64,000 nucleotides of DNA from Onchidella celtica (Eukaryota > Mollusca > Gastropoda > Systellommatophora > Onchidiidae). The position numbers and the translations under genes were made by a program. Of the stretch, positions 32,725 through 43,604 are shown piece by piece. The notes below the pieces were generated by a model that ran no database searches, was not told where the DNA came from, and worked only from the letters and a program-made list of their open reading frames with translations. The stretch covers positions 4,269,460-4,333,459 of the forward strand of contig OZ007580.1 of assembly GCA_963931925.1 (NCBI GenBank), given 5' to 3'. The number at the start of each line of letters is the position of its first letter. Position 1 is the stretch's first letter.

Positions 32725-35700
32725 CGGACAGCCAAACGGACACACAGACTGACGGCAGGAGAGATGGACAGCCAGACGGACACACCGGCTGACGGCAGGA
32801 GAGATGGACAGCCAGACGGACACACAGACTGACGGCAAGAGGGATGGACAGCCACGCGGACATACAGACTGATGGCAGAAGGGATGGACAGCCAGACAGA
32901 CACACAGACTGACGGCAGGAGAGATGGACAGCCAGACGGACACAGACTGACGGCAGGAGAGATAGACAGGCAGACGGACACACAGACTGATGGCAGGACG
33001 GATGGACAGCCAGACGGACATACAGACTGACGGCAGGGGGGATGGACAGGCAGACGGAGACACAGACTGACGGCAGGAGGGATGGACAGCCAGACGGACA
33101 TACAGACTGATGGCAGGAGGGATGGACAGCCAGACGGACACACAGACTGATGGCGGGAGGGATGGACAGCCAGACGGACACACAGACTGATGGCAGGACG
33201 GATGGACAGCCAGACGGACATACAGACTGATGGCAGGAGAGATGGACAGCCAGACGGACACACAGACTGATGGCAGGACGGATGGACAGCCAGACGGACA
33301 CACAGACTGACGGCAGGAGGGATGGACAGCCAGACGGACATACAGACTGACGGCAGGAGAGATGGACAGCCAAACGGACATACAGACTGATGGCAGGAGG
33401 GATGGACAGCCAGACGGACATACAGACTGACGGCAGGAGGGATGGACAGCCAGACGGACATACAGACTGATGGCAGGAGAGATGGACAGCCAGACGGACA
33501 TACAGACTGACGGCAGGAGGGATGGACAGCCAGACGGACACACAGACTGACGGCAGGAGGGATGGACAGCCAGACGGACACACAGACTGACGGCAGGAGG
33601 GATGGACAGTCAGACGGACATACAGACTGACGGCAGGAGGGATGGACAGGCAGACGGACACACAGACTGACGGCAGGAGGGATGGACAGCCAGACGGACA
33701 TACAGACTGACGGTAGGAGGGATGGACAGTCAAACGGACACACAGACTGACGGCAGGAGGGATGGACAGCCAGACGGACATACAGACTGACGGCAGGAGG
33801 GATGGACAGCCAGACGGACATACAGACTGACGGCAGGAGGGATGGACAGCCAGACGGACATACAGACTGACGGCAGGAGGGATGGACAGTCAGACGGACA
33901 CACAGACTGACGGCAGGAGGGATGGACAGGCAGACGGACATACAGACCGACGGCAGGACGGATGGACAGCAAGACGGACACACAGACGGACGGCAGGACG
34001 GATGGACAGGCAGACGGACATACAGACTGACGGCAGGAGGGATGGACAGGCAGACGGACATACAGACTGACGGCAGGAGGGATGGACAGGCAGACGGACA
34101 TACAGACTGACGGCAGGAGGGATGGACAGGCAGTCGGACATACAGACTTATGGCAGGACGGATGGACAGGCAGACGGACATACAGACTGATGGCAGGACG
34201 GATGGACAGGCAGACGGACATACAGACTGACGGCAGGAGAGATGGACAGCCAGACGGACACACAGACTGACGGCAGGAGGGATGGACAGCCAGACGGACA
34301 TACAGACTGACGGCAGGAGGGATGGACAGCCAGACGGACATACAGACTGACGGCAGGAGAGATGGACAGCCAGACGGACACACAGACTGACGGCAGGAGA
34401 GATGGACAGCCAGACGGACACACAGACTGAGGGCAGGAGAGATGGACAGCCAGACGGACATACAGACTGACGGCAGGAGGGATGGACAGTCAGACGGACA
34501 TACAGACTGACGGCAGGAGAGATGGACAGCCAGACGGACACACAGACTGACGGCAGGAGAGATGGACAGCCAGACGGACATACAGACTGACGGCAGAAGG
34601 GATGGACAGCCAGACGGACACACAGACTGACGGCAGGAGAGATGGACAGCCAGACGGACATACAGACTGACGGCAGGAGAGATGGACAGCCAGACGGACA
34701 TACAGACTGACGGCAGGAGAGATGGACAGCCAGACGGACACACAGACTGACGGCAGGAGGGATGGACAGCCAGACGGACATACAGACTGACGGCAGGAGA
34801 GATGGACAGCCAGACGGACACACAGACTGACGGCAGGAGGGACGGACAGCCAGACGGACACACAGACTGACGGCAGGAGGGATGGACAGCCAGACGGACA
34901 CACAGACTGACGGCAGGAGAGATGGACAGCCAGACGGACATACAGACTGACGGCAGGAGGGATGGACAGCCACGCGGACATACAGACTGACGGCAGGAGG
35001 GATGGACAGGCAGACGGACATACAGACTGACGGCAGGAGGGATGGACAGCCACGCGGACATACAGACTGACGGCAGGAGGGATGGACAGCCAGACGGACA
35101 TACAGACTGATGGCAGGAGGGATGGACAGCCAGACGGACACACAGACTGATGGCAGGAGGGATGGACAGCCAGACGGACATACAGACTGACGGCAGGAGG
35201 GATGGACAGCCAGACGGACACACAGACTAACGGCAAGAGAGATGGACAGCCAGACGGACACACAGACTGACGGCAAGAGAGATGGACAGCCAGACGGACA
35301 CACAGACTGATGGCAATAGAGATGGACAGCCAGACGGACACACAGACTGACGGCAGGAGAGATGGACAGCCAGAGGGACACACAGACTGACGGCAAGACA
35401 GATGGACAGCCAGACGGACACACAGACTGATGGCAGGAGGGATGGACAGGCAGACGGACGTACAGACTGACGGCAGGAGGGATGGACAGCCAGACGGACA
35501 TACGGACTGACGGCAGGAGGGATGGACAGGCAGACGGACATACGGACTGACGGCAGGAGGGATGGACAGCCAGACGGACACACAGACTGACGGCGGGAGG
35601 GATGGACAGTCAGACGGACATACAGACTGATGGCAGGAGAGATGGACAGTCAGACGGACACACAGACTGACGGCAGGAGGGATGGACAGCCAGACGGACA

Positions 35701-36296
35701 CACAGACTGATGGCAGGAGGGATGGACAGTCAGACGGACATACAGACTGATGGCAGGAGGGATGGACAGTCAGACGGACACACAGACTGATGGCAGGAGG
35801 GATGGACAGTCAGACGGACACACAGACTGATGGCAGGAGGGATGGACAGTCAGACGGACACACAGACTGATGGCAGGAGGGATGGACAGCCAGACGGACA
35901 CACAGACTGATGGCAGGAGGGATGGACAGCCAGACGGACACACAGACTGATGGCAGGAGGGATGGACAGCCAGACGGACACACAGACTGATGGCAGGAGG
36001 GATGGACAGTCAGACGGACATACAGACTGACGGCAGGAGGGATGGACAGTCAGACGGACACACAGACTGATGGCAGGAGGGATGGACAGTCAGACGGACA
36101 CACAGACTGATGGCAGGAGGGATGGACAGCCAGACGGACATACAGACTGATGGCGGGAGGGATGGACAGCCAGACGGACATACAGACTGATGGTAGGACG
36201 GATGGACAGCCAGACGGACATACAGACTGACGGCAGGAGAGATGGACAGTCAGACGGACATAGAGACTGACGGCAGGAGGGATGGACAGCCAGACA
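32725..36296. repeat. 40-bp minisatellite, about 89 copies
   Basis: The unit is GATGGACAGCCAGACGGACA followed by YACAGACTGAYGGCAGGAGR. It repeats in strict 40-bp register for 3.6 kb with scattered base variants: C/T at unit position 21, G/A at position 40, C/G/T at position 10, C/T in the GAYGG motif. One unit (about 32925-32960) lacks a few bases. The minus strand has almost no stop codons in any frame, so giant open frames (up to 934 codons, 40-residue period) appear. The unit looks like a diversified GACA/GGAC microsatellite. Confidence 0.97.
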
Positions 36297-36309
36297 GGCA
36301 GTCAGAGTC

Positions 36310-36492
36310 TGATGAATCCACAGATAGACAGACAGACAAACAGATACTGGTTACGGGCAGCCGAAGAAAGATAAATGGATAGACAGACAAACAGACAGGC
36401 CAGATATAGATACTTACAATGGACAGCCGAAAAAAGATAGATAAATGGACAGACAGACAGACAGATAGATAGATAGATAGATAGATAGATAA
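36310..36492. repeat. GACA/GATA microsatellite between the 40-bp array and a KDM6A exon
   Basis: Interrupted GACAGACAAACAGA and GATAGATA tracts continue from the 40-bp array to within about 40 bp of the splice donor at 36529. Confidence 0.9.
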
Positions 36493-36529
36493 GATGGACA
36501 GCCAAAAAGTGACAAGGGCCAGTCCTCAC

Positions 36530-36623
36530 CTAATTGACGTAAAGCAGCAGCTTTGATGGCCGGCGCCAGTTGCTCCGACTGAATGAGTTGCTCGTAGGCG
36601 TCCTTGGCTTGCTTGTACTTGCC
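36530..36623 (-). CDS. KDM6A: KDM6A/UTX-like demethylase, TPR exon (fourth in window)
   Basis: On the minus strand this 94-bp exon lies between an acceptor (TTTGGTGAGCAG) and a donor (GTGAGGACTG). It encodes GKYKQAKDAYEQLIQSEQLA, then PAIKAAALRQL, and ends in phase 1. The family at this place has a very similar TPR helix pair (KYHSAKEAYEQLLQTENL in vertebrate UTX, from memory). The TPR domain of KDM6 proteins mediates contacts within MLL3/4-COMPASS-type complexes; the H3K27 demethylase JmjC domain lies far downstream and is not in this window. The next exon should begin with a codon completing G, then W. I could not find it in the remaining 36.5 kb. The 40-bp minisatellite begins in the following intron. 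Confidence 0.9.
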
Positions 36624-36959
36624 CTGCTCACCAAAGAGAGGTCACAAACATCAGTTCAAATTCATCCAAACGCAACCACAGCAAACACAATGACAACAGC
36701 AAACATTAAACAGCCACAGTTTGGTAGGCTAGTCAATGACAAACGCCCATATACCTACAGTAGCGGCTAACCCAACGACCATGAAATCTGTAACGATGTA
36801 CAACTTACAGCAGTCTGGCATTTTTCTTTCTCTATGGTGACGAAACGACAGCGTGAGTATTCCCAGTACATCATTGTTATGTACAAAAAACAACAACAAT
36901 AAAAAAGTTAAATTGCAACCCGAGACAGTTTGATTCTGGAAAAAAGCAGGCCGAGACTA
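36624..36959. other. KDM6A intron, nothing else seen
   Basis: Unique-looking intronic sequence between the exon acceptor and the first intronic repeat. Confidence 0.5.
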
Positions 36960-37012
36960 TAACAATGACACTGTACAGCGCACTACTAGGAAAAAGCAAG
37001 ACAATATATATA
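36960..37012 (-). repeat. CAAACT-tail retroposon fragment
   Basis: It retains only CACTACTAGGAAAAAGCAAGACAAT, then runs into a (TA)n tract. Confidence 0.45.
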
Positions 37013-37500
37013 TATATATAACTAGCTGACCTCCCCGGCCCTGCCCGGGATAAATCGGTTTGAATATTGGTTTCAGTTCTGGGTAGTTATTATGGACCTG
37101 CTTCATCTGGCCTGTTCCTATTTGTTTATTTTATTTTTGTTTGTTTGTTTTTAAATAAGTCTTACTGCTCTGCCTTTGTGAGTTGACACCCTGCGCATCC
37201 CGTACAACAGCATGATCTGCGCACGGGTTACTGTGTTTGATAGTGAACACATCGCAGGAAGTGATAACGAAACCTTAAAATGGCGAACCATGACTCGAAA
37301 TAGGTCTAAATGATGGCGAAACAATAAATTTCCAATAAAAAAAAAAACTGCACCGATTTGAGACTTCTATTGAAAACTGTGCACCCTTACATCCATTCTG
37401 ATGCACCATATAAAATTTGAAGTCTGAGTGTTGAGTGGTTCAGAAGCCATTTGCAACGAAAAATCTCAAGTCCACAAATATATATAGTATAGATAATAGT
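37013..37500. repeat. Interspersed repeat bounded by TA-rich tracts
   Basis: It opens TATATAACTAGCTGACC with CCCGGGATAAATCGG and closes AAATATATATAGTATAGAT. A related opening (AACTAGATGAAGTACCCGAC, CCCGGGATAGACCGG) is at about 48700-48735. I cannot assign a class. Confidence 0.4.
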
Positions 37501-37536
37501 AGAGCGACGGGCAAGAGGAGTAAAATATTTCAAATA

Positions 37537-37986
37537 CAGGCTTCACACAAAGTCTTGAAAACTAATTTTAAGGACTTTTTAAAGACTTCCTAAGGACTCA
37601 TAGTAAACAAATTAAGGACCTGTATGCCTGCGACCAAGAAATATTACATGTGGGCTATGCAGGACGCAAAAATCAAGTACCCATGCGCAAGAAATATTAC
37701 AACTCTCCTGAAGTGGTGTGCAGCACTCATCGAAACGGGATGTTTCTGTATCCTGAGCCCAAGCTGAGTAAATTCACTGTGAAAAGTTCAGTTATTTCAA
37801 AGTACCAATTATCCAGTGTGCAATTACACGATTTGAATCCCAAGTGTTTCAATTGAAACACAAATTTTAAGGACTTTTTAAGGACTTTGGCATCATTTTC
37901 AGAATTTAAGGACTTTTTGAGTACTTATTTTTTCTTTTATGAAAGTTAAAGACTTCAAGGGCTTTTAACGACCTGTGTGAACCCTG
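37537..37986. mobile_element. CAGGGTTCA MITE family, copy 3
   Basis: The ends are CAGGCTTCACACAAAGTC and ACCTGTGTGAACCCTG. The flanks are CAAATA and CAAGTA (5 of 6 match). It carries a small extra segment (about 37645-37690) that re-duplicates the AAGAAATATTACA motif. Confidence 0.85.
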
Positions 37987-37997
37987 CAAGTATCATT

Positions 37998-38136
37998 AAG
38001 GGAGTGTTTATTGGGGCTACATGTAGTCTTCATACCAATTTGGGCTACCCAGAGAGAAACGGGTAGCCCAAATAATGTTTCAGGGGGTGGGGTTTGGTTA
38101 TGAAGGCTACATGTAGCCCCAATACACACTCCCTGT
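37998..38136. mobile_element. Palindromic MITE between two family members
   Basis: The outer arms (GGGAGTGTTTATTGGGGCTA and TAGCCCCAATACACACTCCC) and an inner pair (TTTGGGCTACCC / GGGTAGCCCAAA) make this an almost complete inverted repeat of about 139 bp. Part of the same sequence (TATTGGGGCTACAT) recurs at about 38556. Confidence 0.75.
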
Positions 38137-38158
38137 TATTACTGAGTGACCTTATACA

Positions 38159-38537
38159 CAGGGTTCATACACTAATTTTAAGGACTTTTTAAGGACTCAC
38201 AGTAAACAAATTAAGGACCTGTATACCTGTGACCAAGAAATATTACAACTATAGAAGTGGTGTGCAGCACTCGCCAATAACAGAATGTTTCTGTATCCAG
38301 AGTTCAAACATAGTAAATTCACTCTGAAAAGTTCAGTTATTTCAATGTACCAATTATCCAGAGTGCAATTGGAAGATTTGAATCTCAAATGTTTCAACTG
38401 AAACACAAATTTTAAGGACTTTTTAAGGACTTTGGCATCATTTTCAGAAATTAAGGACTTTTTGAGTACTTATTTTTTCTTTTATGAAAATTAAGGACTT
38501 TAAGGACTTGTAGCTGTAAGGACCTGCGTGAACCCTG
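38159..38537. mobile_element. CAGGGTTCA MITE family, copy 4 (perfect 6-bp duplication)
   Basis: It begins CAGGGTTCATACAC and ends CTGCGTGAACCCTG, with TATACA directly on both sides (38153-38158 and 38538-38543). It lacks the first internal AAGTCTTGAAAAC block, a small internal deletion compared with copies 1-3. Confidence 0.88.
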
Positions 38538-38589
38538 TATACAGTTTGATTACTATTGGGGCTACATATATGTAGCCTATATATGGTCA

Positions 38590-38810
38590 CCCTATCATTA
38601 AACATTAGATAGCTGGAGGAAAAGGGGTGCGGGGGGGGGGGGGCGATTAGGAGCGAGAGGTGAGGAAGGGGTTGAAGTTCATTGTTAGTTTCATTGCCTT
38701 GTTGCCAGGTTACGGGAAAAGACAGTTCATTGTTAGTTTCATTGCCTTGTTGCCAGGTTACGGGAAAAGACGGTATCTGCCAATTTAACGTCAAATTCAT
38801 TTTTTTTCAC
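38590..38810. repeat. Interspersed repeat, inverted partner of 41680-41815
   Basis: It contains AGGAGCGAGAGGTGAGGAAG, then two copies of GTTAGTTTCATTGCCTTGTT with GCCAGGTTACGGGAAAAGAC, then GCCAATTTAACGTCAAATTC. The same order in reverse complement, but with a single middle unit, is at 41680-41815. Confidence 0.8.
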
Positions 38811-38949
38811 GAAATTCACATGAAACCTTAATATTATTTCTAAACCACAAACTGTCAATCTATCTAAGAGACCTTGAGAAATGGGGGAAAAACACTGCCG
38901 AATTTAAATGAAAACCAACACACAGAAACAAAAGACATACGTTGCTTAC

Positions 38950-38984
38950 CTGAACCTCGTGAAGATGGGCGATGTGCAGCTTGA
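38950..38984 (-). CDS. KDM6A: KDM6A/UTX-like, 35-bp TPR micro-exon (third in window)
   Basis: This 35-bp exon lies between acceptor (CTGTCTTCCCCAG) and donor (GTAAGCAACG) on the minus strand. With the phase-1 A carried from the previous exon it reads IKLHIAHLHEVQ and ends in phase 0. It matches the conserved IQFHIAHLYETQ stretch of UTX (from memory) and joins directly to GKYKQAKDAYEQ. At 35 bp it is small enough that gene predictors would probably miss it. Confidence 0.9.
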
Positions 38985-39807
38985 CTGGGGAAGACAGAAA
39001 AAAAAACGAGGAGAAAATAACATTAATTTAAATGTATGTCATGACACACTTCCTTCTCAGGAAATGGTCTGTCAGTATTGAATGATTGCTGGTCTTGTCA
39101 AATACGTCACTGTGGTTATATCTGTATAATTGCTTAGGACGGTTCCAATGTCTGTATATTTATTGTCTATATCCAGAAAACACAACAATGTTTTAAAAAA
39201 AAATAATAAATGACATAACAACTCAATCTTGTCTATCTTACATCTCTACTCCCTCCTCCTTGCCGCTCCACTTTTCTCCTGTTATGTCTCAATTTCCCCG
39301 AGATGTTCTGCCCGCAGCAAACATGAGAATGTTATACTTTGACACAATATTTCACATTTGTCTATGTCAGCCACAGTTTCAAGTTCCTTTCCGTGATCGT
39401 CTTTTATCATGGTGATTATTTTCGTCAGCAACCAATAAGTGCAAGCAACGACAACACCAATGAAAACAAATAAATTTAAAACAAAAATAGATAACATTAA
39501 CAAAAACCACCCAAACACACACTACCTCATTCACTCACTCACTAGTGAAACTGCGAGTAACTTCATAGACCCAGGGATGCCATAATATTTTTGCAAAAAA
39601 AACAACAAAAACAACCACCCTGAAAAATGAACGTGTCATCGTGATTGCACCAAAACAAACATTTCTTTTAACAGTTTTTAAATAATCACTAACATACAAA
39701 ATACAATTAATACTCTCGCAACTGATAACGAAAAAAAAACCCGGAAAAATCGGGACTGACGGAAAAAACGGACTTTTAGCATCCCTGCAGACCTAAAAAC
39801 AGTCAGT
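38985..39807. other. KDM6A intron, nothing else seen
   Basis: AT-rich intronic sequence. A hydrophobic 78-codon minus-strand frame at 39282-39518 has no family match I know. Confidence 0.5.
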
Positions 39808-39882
39808 TTGAAGTCTGGACACAGCACGTCGACACTGGAACGGCCATAATATTGTGCCATGCTGCTAGGAAGAAGCGTAGGA
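39808..39882 (-). repeat. CAAACT-tail retroposon fragment
   Basis: It contains CAGTTTGAAGTCTGGACA, AGCACGTCGACACTGGAACGG and GCTGCTAGGAAGAAGC. The distal half is missing. Confidence 0.6.
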
Positions 39883-40349
39883 AGGGAGGCGGTGAATTAT
39901 GACATGTTATGTGGTGTCTGGATCAACGAACAAACAGACGGGGATGACAAGATTAATGTTTCAGTTGATCAGTTAGCTTGTTATTGTCGTTGTCGGTGCC
40001 GCTGCTCTTGATGTTGTTGATGTAGAACGAATTATTGGCCAGCCCCACCACTGGGTCATGTTACCGCACCTGCCAACCATCCTTCATTCTACAGGTCTAC
40101 CCTGAATTTACGGCGAGAGAATCACCCCTTTGCTACAGATTTTCAAGGGAGCTAATCGATAAAACTGTAGTGTTATTCTCTGGTCGTCTCCCCCCATCAA
40201 CAAGGCTTGCCCAGGAGTCGCTGTAAAATTCAGACTTGCCACCGACAAAAAATGAATGCCACCATAGTCGCAAACACGAAATAATTTTCTCTAGCACTGA
40301 TAATTTTATTAGGATCAAGATGTAGTTATGTTTGCTCTTGGAATGAATG
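39883..40349. other. KDM6A intron, nothing else seen
   Basis: No recognisable coding or repeat feature. Confidence 0.5.
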
Positions 40350-40360
40350 GAGAGAGCGAG

Positions 40361-40402
<42 letters not shown>

Positions 40403-40478
40403 GAGAGAGGGGACAGACAAAAAGAGAGACACACACAGACATATAGGGGGGGGGACAGAGAGGGAGAGAGAGAGCGAG

Positions 40479-40518
<40 letters not shown>

Positions 40519-40582
40519 GGGACAGACAAAAAGAGAGACACACACAGACATATAGGGGGGGGGGACAGAGAGTGGGAGAGAG

Positions 40583-40617
<35 letters not shown>

Positions 40618-40620
40618 AAC
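40350..40620. repeat. (GA)n tract with a ~115-bp duplication
   Basis: Two copies of a compound segment (GAGAGGGGACAGACAAAAAG, ACACACACAGACATATAGGGG, then GA repeats) make up this tract. It lies in a KDM6A intron. Confidence 0.95.
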
Positions 40621-41009
40621 AGACAGTACAGTTAGTGGAAATTACCACTGTAGGGTGAATCCTCAGAACCACCAGCACGCAACTATTTGTTGGTTCCCAC
40701 AGCGTGCTATGTCAGTCTTAGTGTGGGGGTGTGACCTCTTGACTTGTCAAGTGCTGACATACGCACTAGGGGATGTTTTTGTTATTACTGTCAATCAATG
40801 CATTGTCACACTGGTACAGTCTTGACTGCACACACTCAATTATTCAACTGTTGCAATCCGCAAACAAGCCATTGTACAGGCAATACATAAATGTGGGGGA
40901 GTTTGGTGGAGATGAGAGGACCCTCAAGAGGATTTGGGTGGGAGGGAGACGGGGGCGGCGCAGGCAACACATTTGCGAAGAGGATGTCTATGTGTCTGTA
41001 TGTGTGTGA

Positions 41010-41120
41010 AAGAGAGAGAGAGAGATAGTGACAGAGATAGAGAAAGCGAGAGAGAGAGAGAGAGAAAAGAGAGACAGGCAGACAGACAAACAGACAGAAA
41101 GACGGACAGGCAGACAGTGA
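41010..41120. repeat. (GA)n and (GACA)n microsatellite
   Basis: GA dinucleotides with AGTGACAGAG breaks, followed by GACAGGCAGACAGACAAACA sequence. Confidence 0.93.
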
Positions 41121-41679
41121 ATAGGGTGGGGGTGGTCGAAGATAGGACATTTTCGCAACGTCTAAGGGCGGAAATGGGGCGGGGGGGGGGGGCGCAGACG
41201 AAGGGGGAAAAAACTGTTTTCAAGTATGAGAATCTCTGACACAACTAACCCCCCCCCCCTCCCCAACACAGACACATGCACACACATTCTCCCTGCCGCA
41301 CTGATACATTGTTTCCAATTTCTATCTCAATGCCTGTCTATCGATCTAATAATTCCAGCTAATGGCAGCCACTAAACCAGTACCAAGGTCTTACAGCATA
41401 CAAGATTTTTTACATTACTGGTTTATCTCCACTGGACACCCAGAATCAGCGAACTGCCCTAAAATCAAAAAGGCCGTATGTCATGTATGCAATTTTAACA
41501 GAAGGGGCACGCAAAAATATTTCGTGATGTGCCAAGTTTTATTACTCTTCATTTATTTTGGTTTAATTCTCCATTTTGTGATCATCAAAAGAAAGTATGA
41601 ATGGCACACACTCACACACACAGGCAGACAGACAGACAGACAGAGCACTTCCATCGCTTCAAATTATGTCTAAAAAATG
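41121..41679. other. KDM6A intron, G-run and C-run patches only
   Basis: G run at about 41180-41190 and C run at about 41251-41259. The 103-codon plus-strand frame at 41362-41673 has no recognised domain and is antisense to the host gene. Confidence 0.5.
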
Positions 41680-41815
41680 AATTTGACGTTAAATTGGCTG
41701 ATTACTGTCTTTTCCCGTAACCTGGCAACAAGGCAATGAAACTAACAATGAACGTCAACCCCTTCCTCACCTCTCGCTCCTAACCCCTTTCCACCATTAA
41801 CCCCCCCCCCCCCAC
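41680..41815. repeat. Interspersed repeat, inverted partner of 38590-38810
   Basis: It reads AATTTGACGTTAAATTGGC, GTCTTTTCCCGTAACCTGGC, AACAAGGCAATGAAACTAAC and CTTCCTCACCTCTCGCTCCT, the reverse complement of the earlier copy with one middle unit instead of two. Confidence 0.8.
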
Positions 41816-42140
41816 CTTTTTTTTCAAAACAAAACAGAACAAAAACATACACACACACTAGCCCCTTTGGGAGGAGGGGGGGGGGGGGAAAGAGAGAAAA
41901 GATGGAAACAAAGACATCCTCTAGTTCTCCAGGCAGCAGCAGCAGCGCCTACAGAACCCCGTCTGGTCTGTGAAAACAACAAACATCCATAACCTGAAAT
42001 CTGATGCTGCAGTCACAGCCTTCCCCCCTTCTCCCATCCCCTACCCCGCCCCAGACATTGCACGCCTACAATCCTACATGTATCTGATCTGTTTGTTGCC
42101 CCCTGACCATGTGCTGATGCCGAGGATCAAAGGCCTAGAC
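41816..42140. other. KDM6A intron, nothing else seen
   Basis: Short G run near 41877-41889. The last 8 bases (42133-42140) are the left target duplication of the next element. Confidence 0.5.
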
Positions 42141-42315
42141 CAGGGGTCACCAAATTTTGTTCAGAGGGCCGGACGACTGACAGACTTACAAGCGCGGGCC
42201 GCATAGGCAATTGTCCATCCCGTAGCTCTAGATATCTCTGGTTTAATCAATCAAATTAATGTACCATGGCGGGCTGGATGAACTGATGTCGCGAGCCGGA
42301 GTTTGGTGACCCCTG
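42141..42315. mobile_element. hAT-like MITE, 175 bp, perfect 8-bp target duplication
   Basis: It begins CAGGGGTCACCAAATTTTG and ends GGAGTTTGGTGACCCCTG, giving 16-bp inverted ends. GCCTAGAC is present directly on both sides (42133-42140 and 42316-42323). An 8-bp duplication and CAGGGGT-type ends are characteristic of the hAT superfamily. Internal GGGCCGG / GCGGGCTGG motifs complete the arms. No transposase. Confidence 0.9.
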
Positions 42316-42323
42316 GCCTAGAC

Positions 42324-43094
42324 CCACCAGATCAAATCTTGTACACGCACAGGTCAGTATGGTCCAAGGGGTGGGTGTCAATCGGGGGAAAAAGTTTGTG
42401 TGTGTTGGGGGGGGGGGGGGTCGAATGGCCCAAAGGATGTGGAGCTTGTCTTCAATTTTTACACCGTGAAGAACTAAAATCCAAGCGAAACGTTAAGCTG
42501 TCACTTAATGTCACTTTTGACATTTGATCAATCTCAAAATCGAACCCGGATTAATGCTGAGCTGGTGGGGGGGGGGGGGTTAATACGACCAGGATATCCT
42601 AGATTATCCAGAGCGGGTTGGGGGGGGGGGGTAAATAGGACGGGTGATATTCCAAGATGTCACACCAGCTCTGATTTTTTTTTTCTTTTTTGGCCAATGT
42701 CACCTTAAAACTGACATACGGTCATTTTACTTTGTGTCTGGCCTCACATTGCAGGTGTGTAGCACATACGGGTGAACAAAAACAGTAATAATGTCCCATA
42801 CCAATTCTTCTTCTGGTGGTCAAGATCCCAAGAAACGGTGCTTGTCTTAATAACTGTGTCAATAGGACAAGTGGTCGGATAAGTGGATGGATAATACAGA
42901 CAGATTGGCGGAATGGAAGCGAAGGCAAAATTAATGATAACCTTCAATTAGGAAGAAAGTAAAAACCATTTTAAAAAAATGGCGGGGGCGGGGGTTGAAT
43001 AGTGTGAGCGAAGGGAAGGGAAGGGGTGGGATGAGGAAAAAGATGCACACAGAGAGAGTGAGGTATGGGGGCCAATTAGAAGGGACAGAGAGAA
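42324..43094. other. KDM6A intron with several G runs
   Basis: G runs at about 42407-42420, 42566-42578 and 42618-42631, the last two inside a short imperfect repeat (TAATACGACC / TAAATAGGACG). No exon. Confidence 0.5.
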
Positions 43095-43101
43095 AAAAGG
43101 A

Positions 43102-43144
<43 letters not shown>

Positions 43145-43400
43145 ATTATAGTGAAGAACCACTGGAAAGAGAAACAGACAGACAGAAAGATAGATACAGA
43201 GAGAGAAAGCGAGAGAGAGGCAGACAGACTGAGTGAGAGAAAGAGACGGAGAGAGGAACAGGAGAGACTAAAGCGAGAGACAGAAAGAGAAAGACAGAGT
43301 GAAAGAGAAAGAGAGAGAGCAAGAAATCGAGAGGAGGGGGGCGGCGGCGAAAATTGGGAGCGGGGGTGGGGGGGGGGGGGGGGGAGAGAAAGGGGAGTAA
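43095..43400. repeat. (GA)n microsatellite and G run
   Basis: GA-rich sequence with GACAGACAGAAAGATAGATA patches, ending in a G run at about 43367-43384. Confidence 0.93.
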
Positions 43401-43604
43401 GCAGCTAGTGGCAGGTGGAACTTTGTAACCTGAGAATTACTGTCGCGTGCCCATTGTCCCTCTAGGGAGAGAACAGCAAAGAAGGGAAACAACTCGACTT
43501 GTTTGGAGAAGACAGGGGCGACTAACGTGCAAAACCAGGCAGAATCAGTCGGTCGCTAGCCATGATTAATTTATCCAAGATCCAAGACGATTCATTCACA
43601 GGTC

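Noticed and set aside
32697-35501. A 934-codon minus-strand frame (and frames of 497, 403, 388 codons nearby)
   Set aside because: It is the translation of the 40-bp minisatellite, which is free of stops in several phases. It has no domain and lies in a KDM6A intron.
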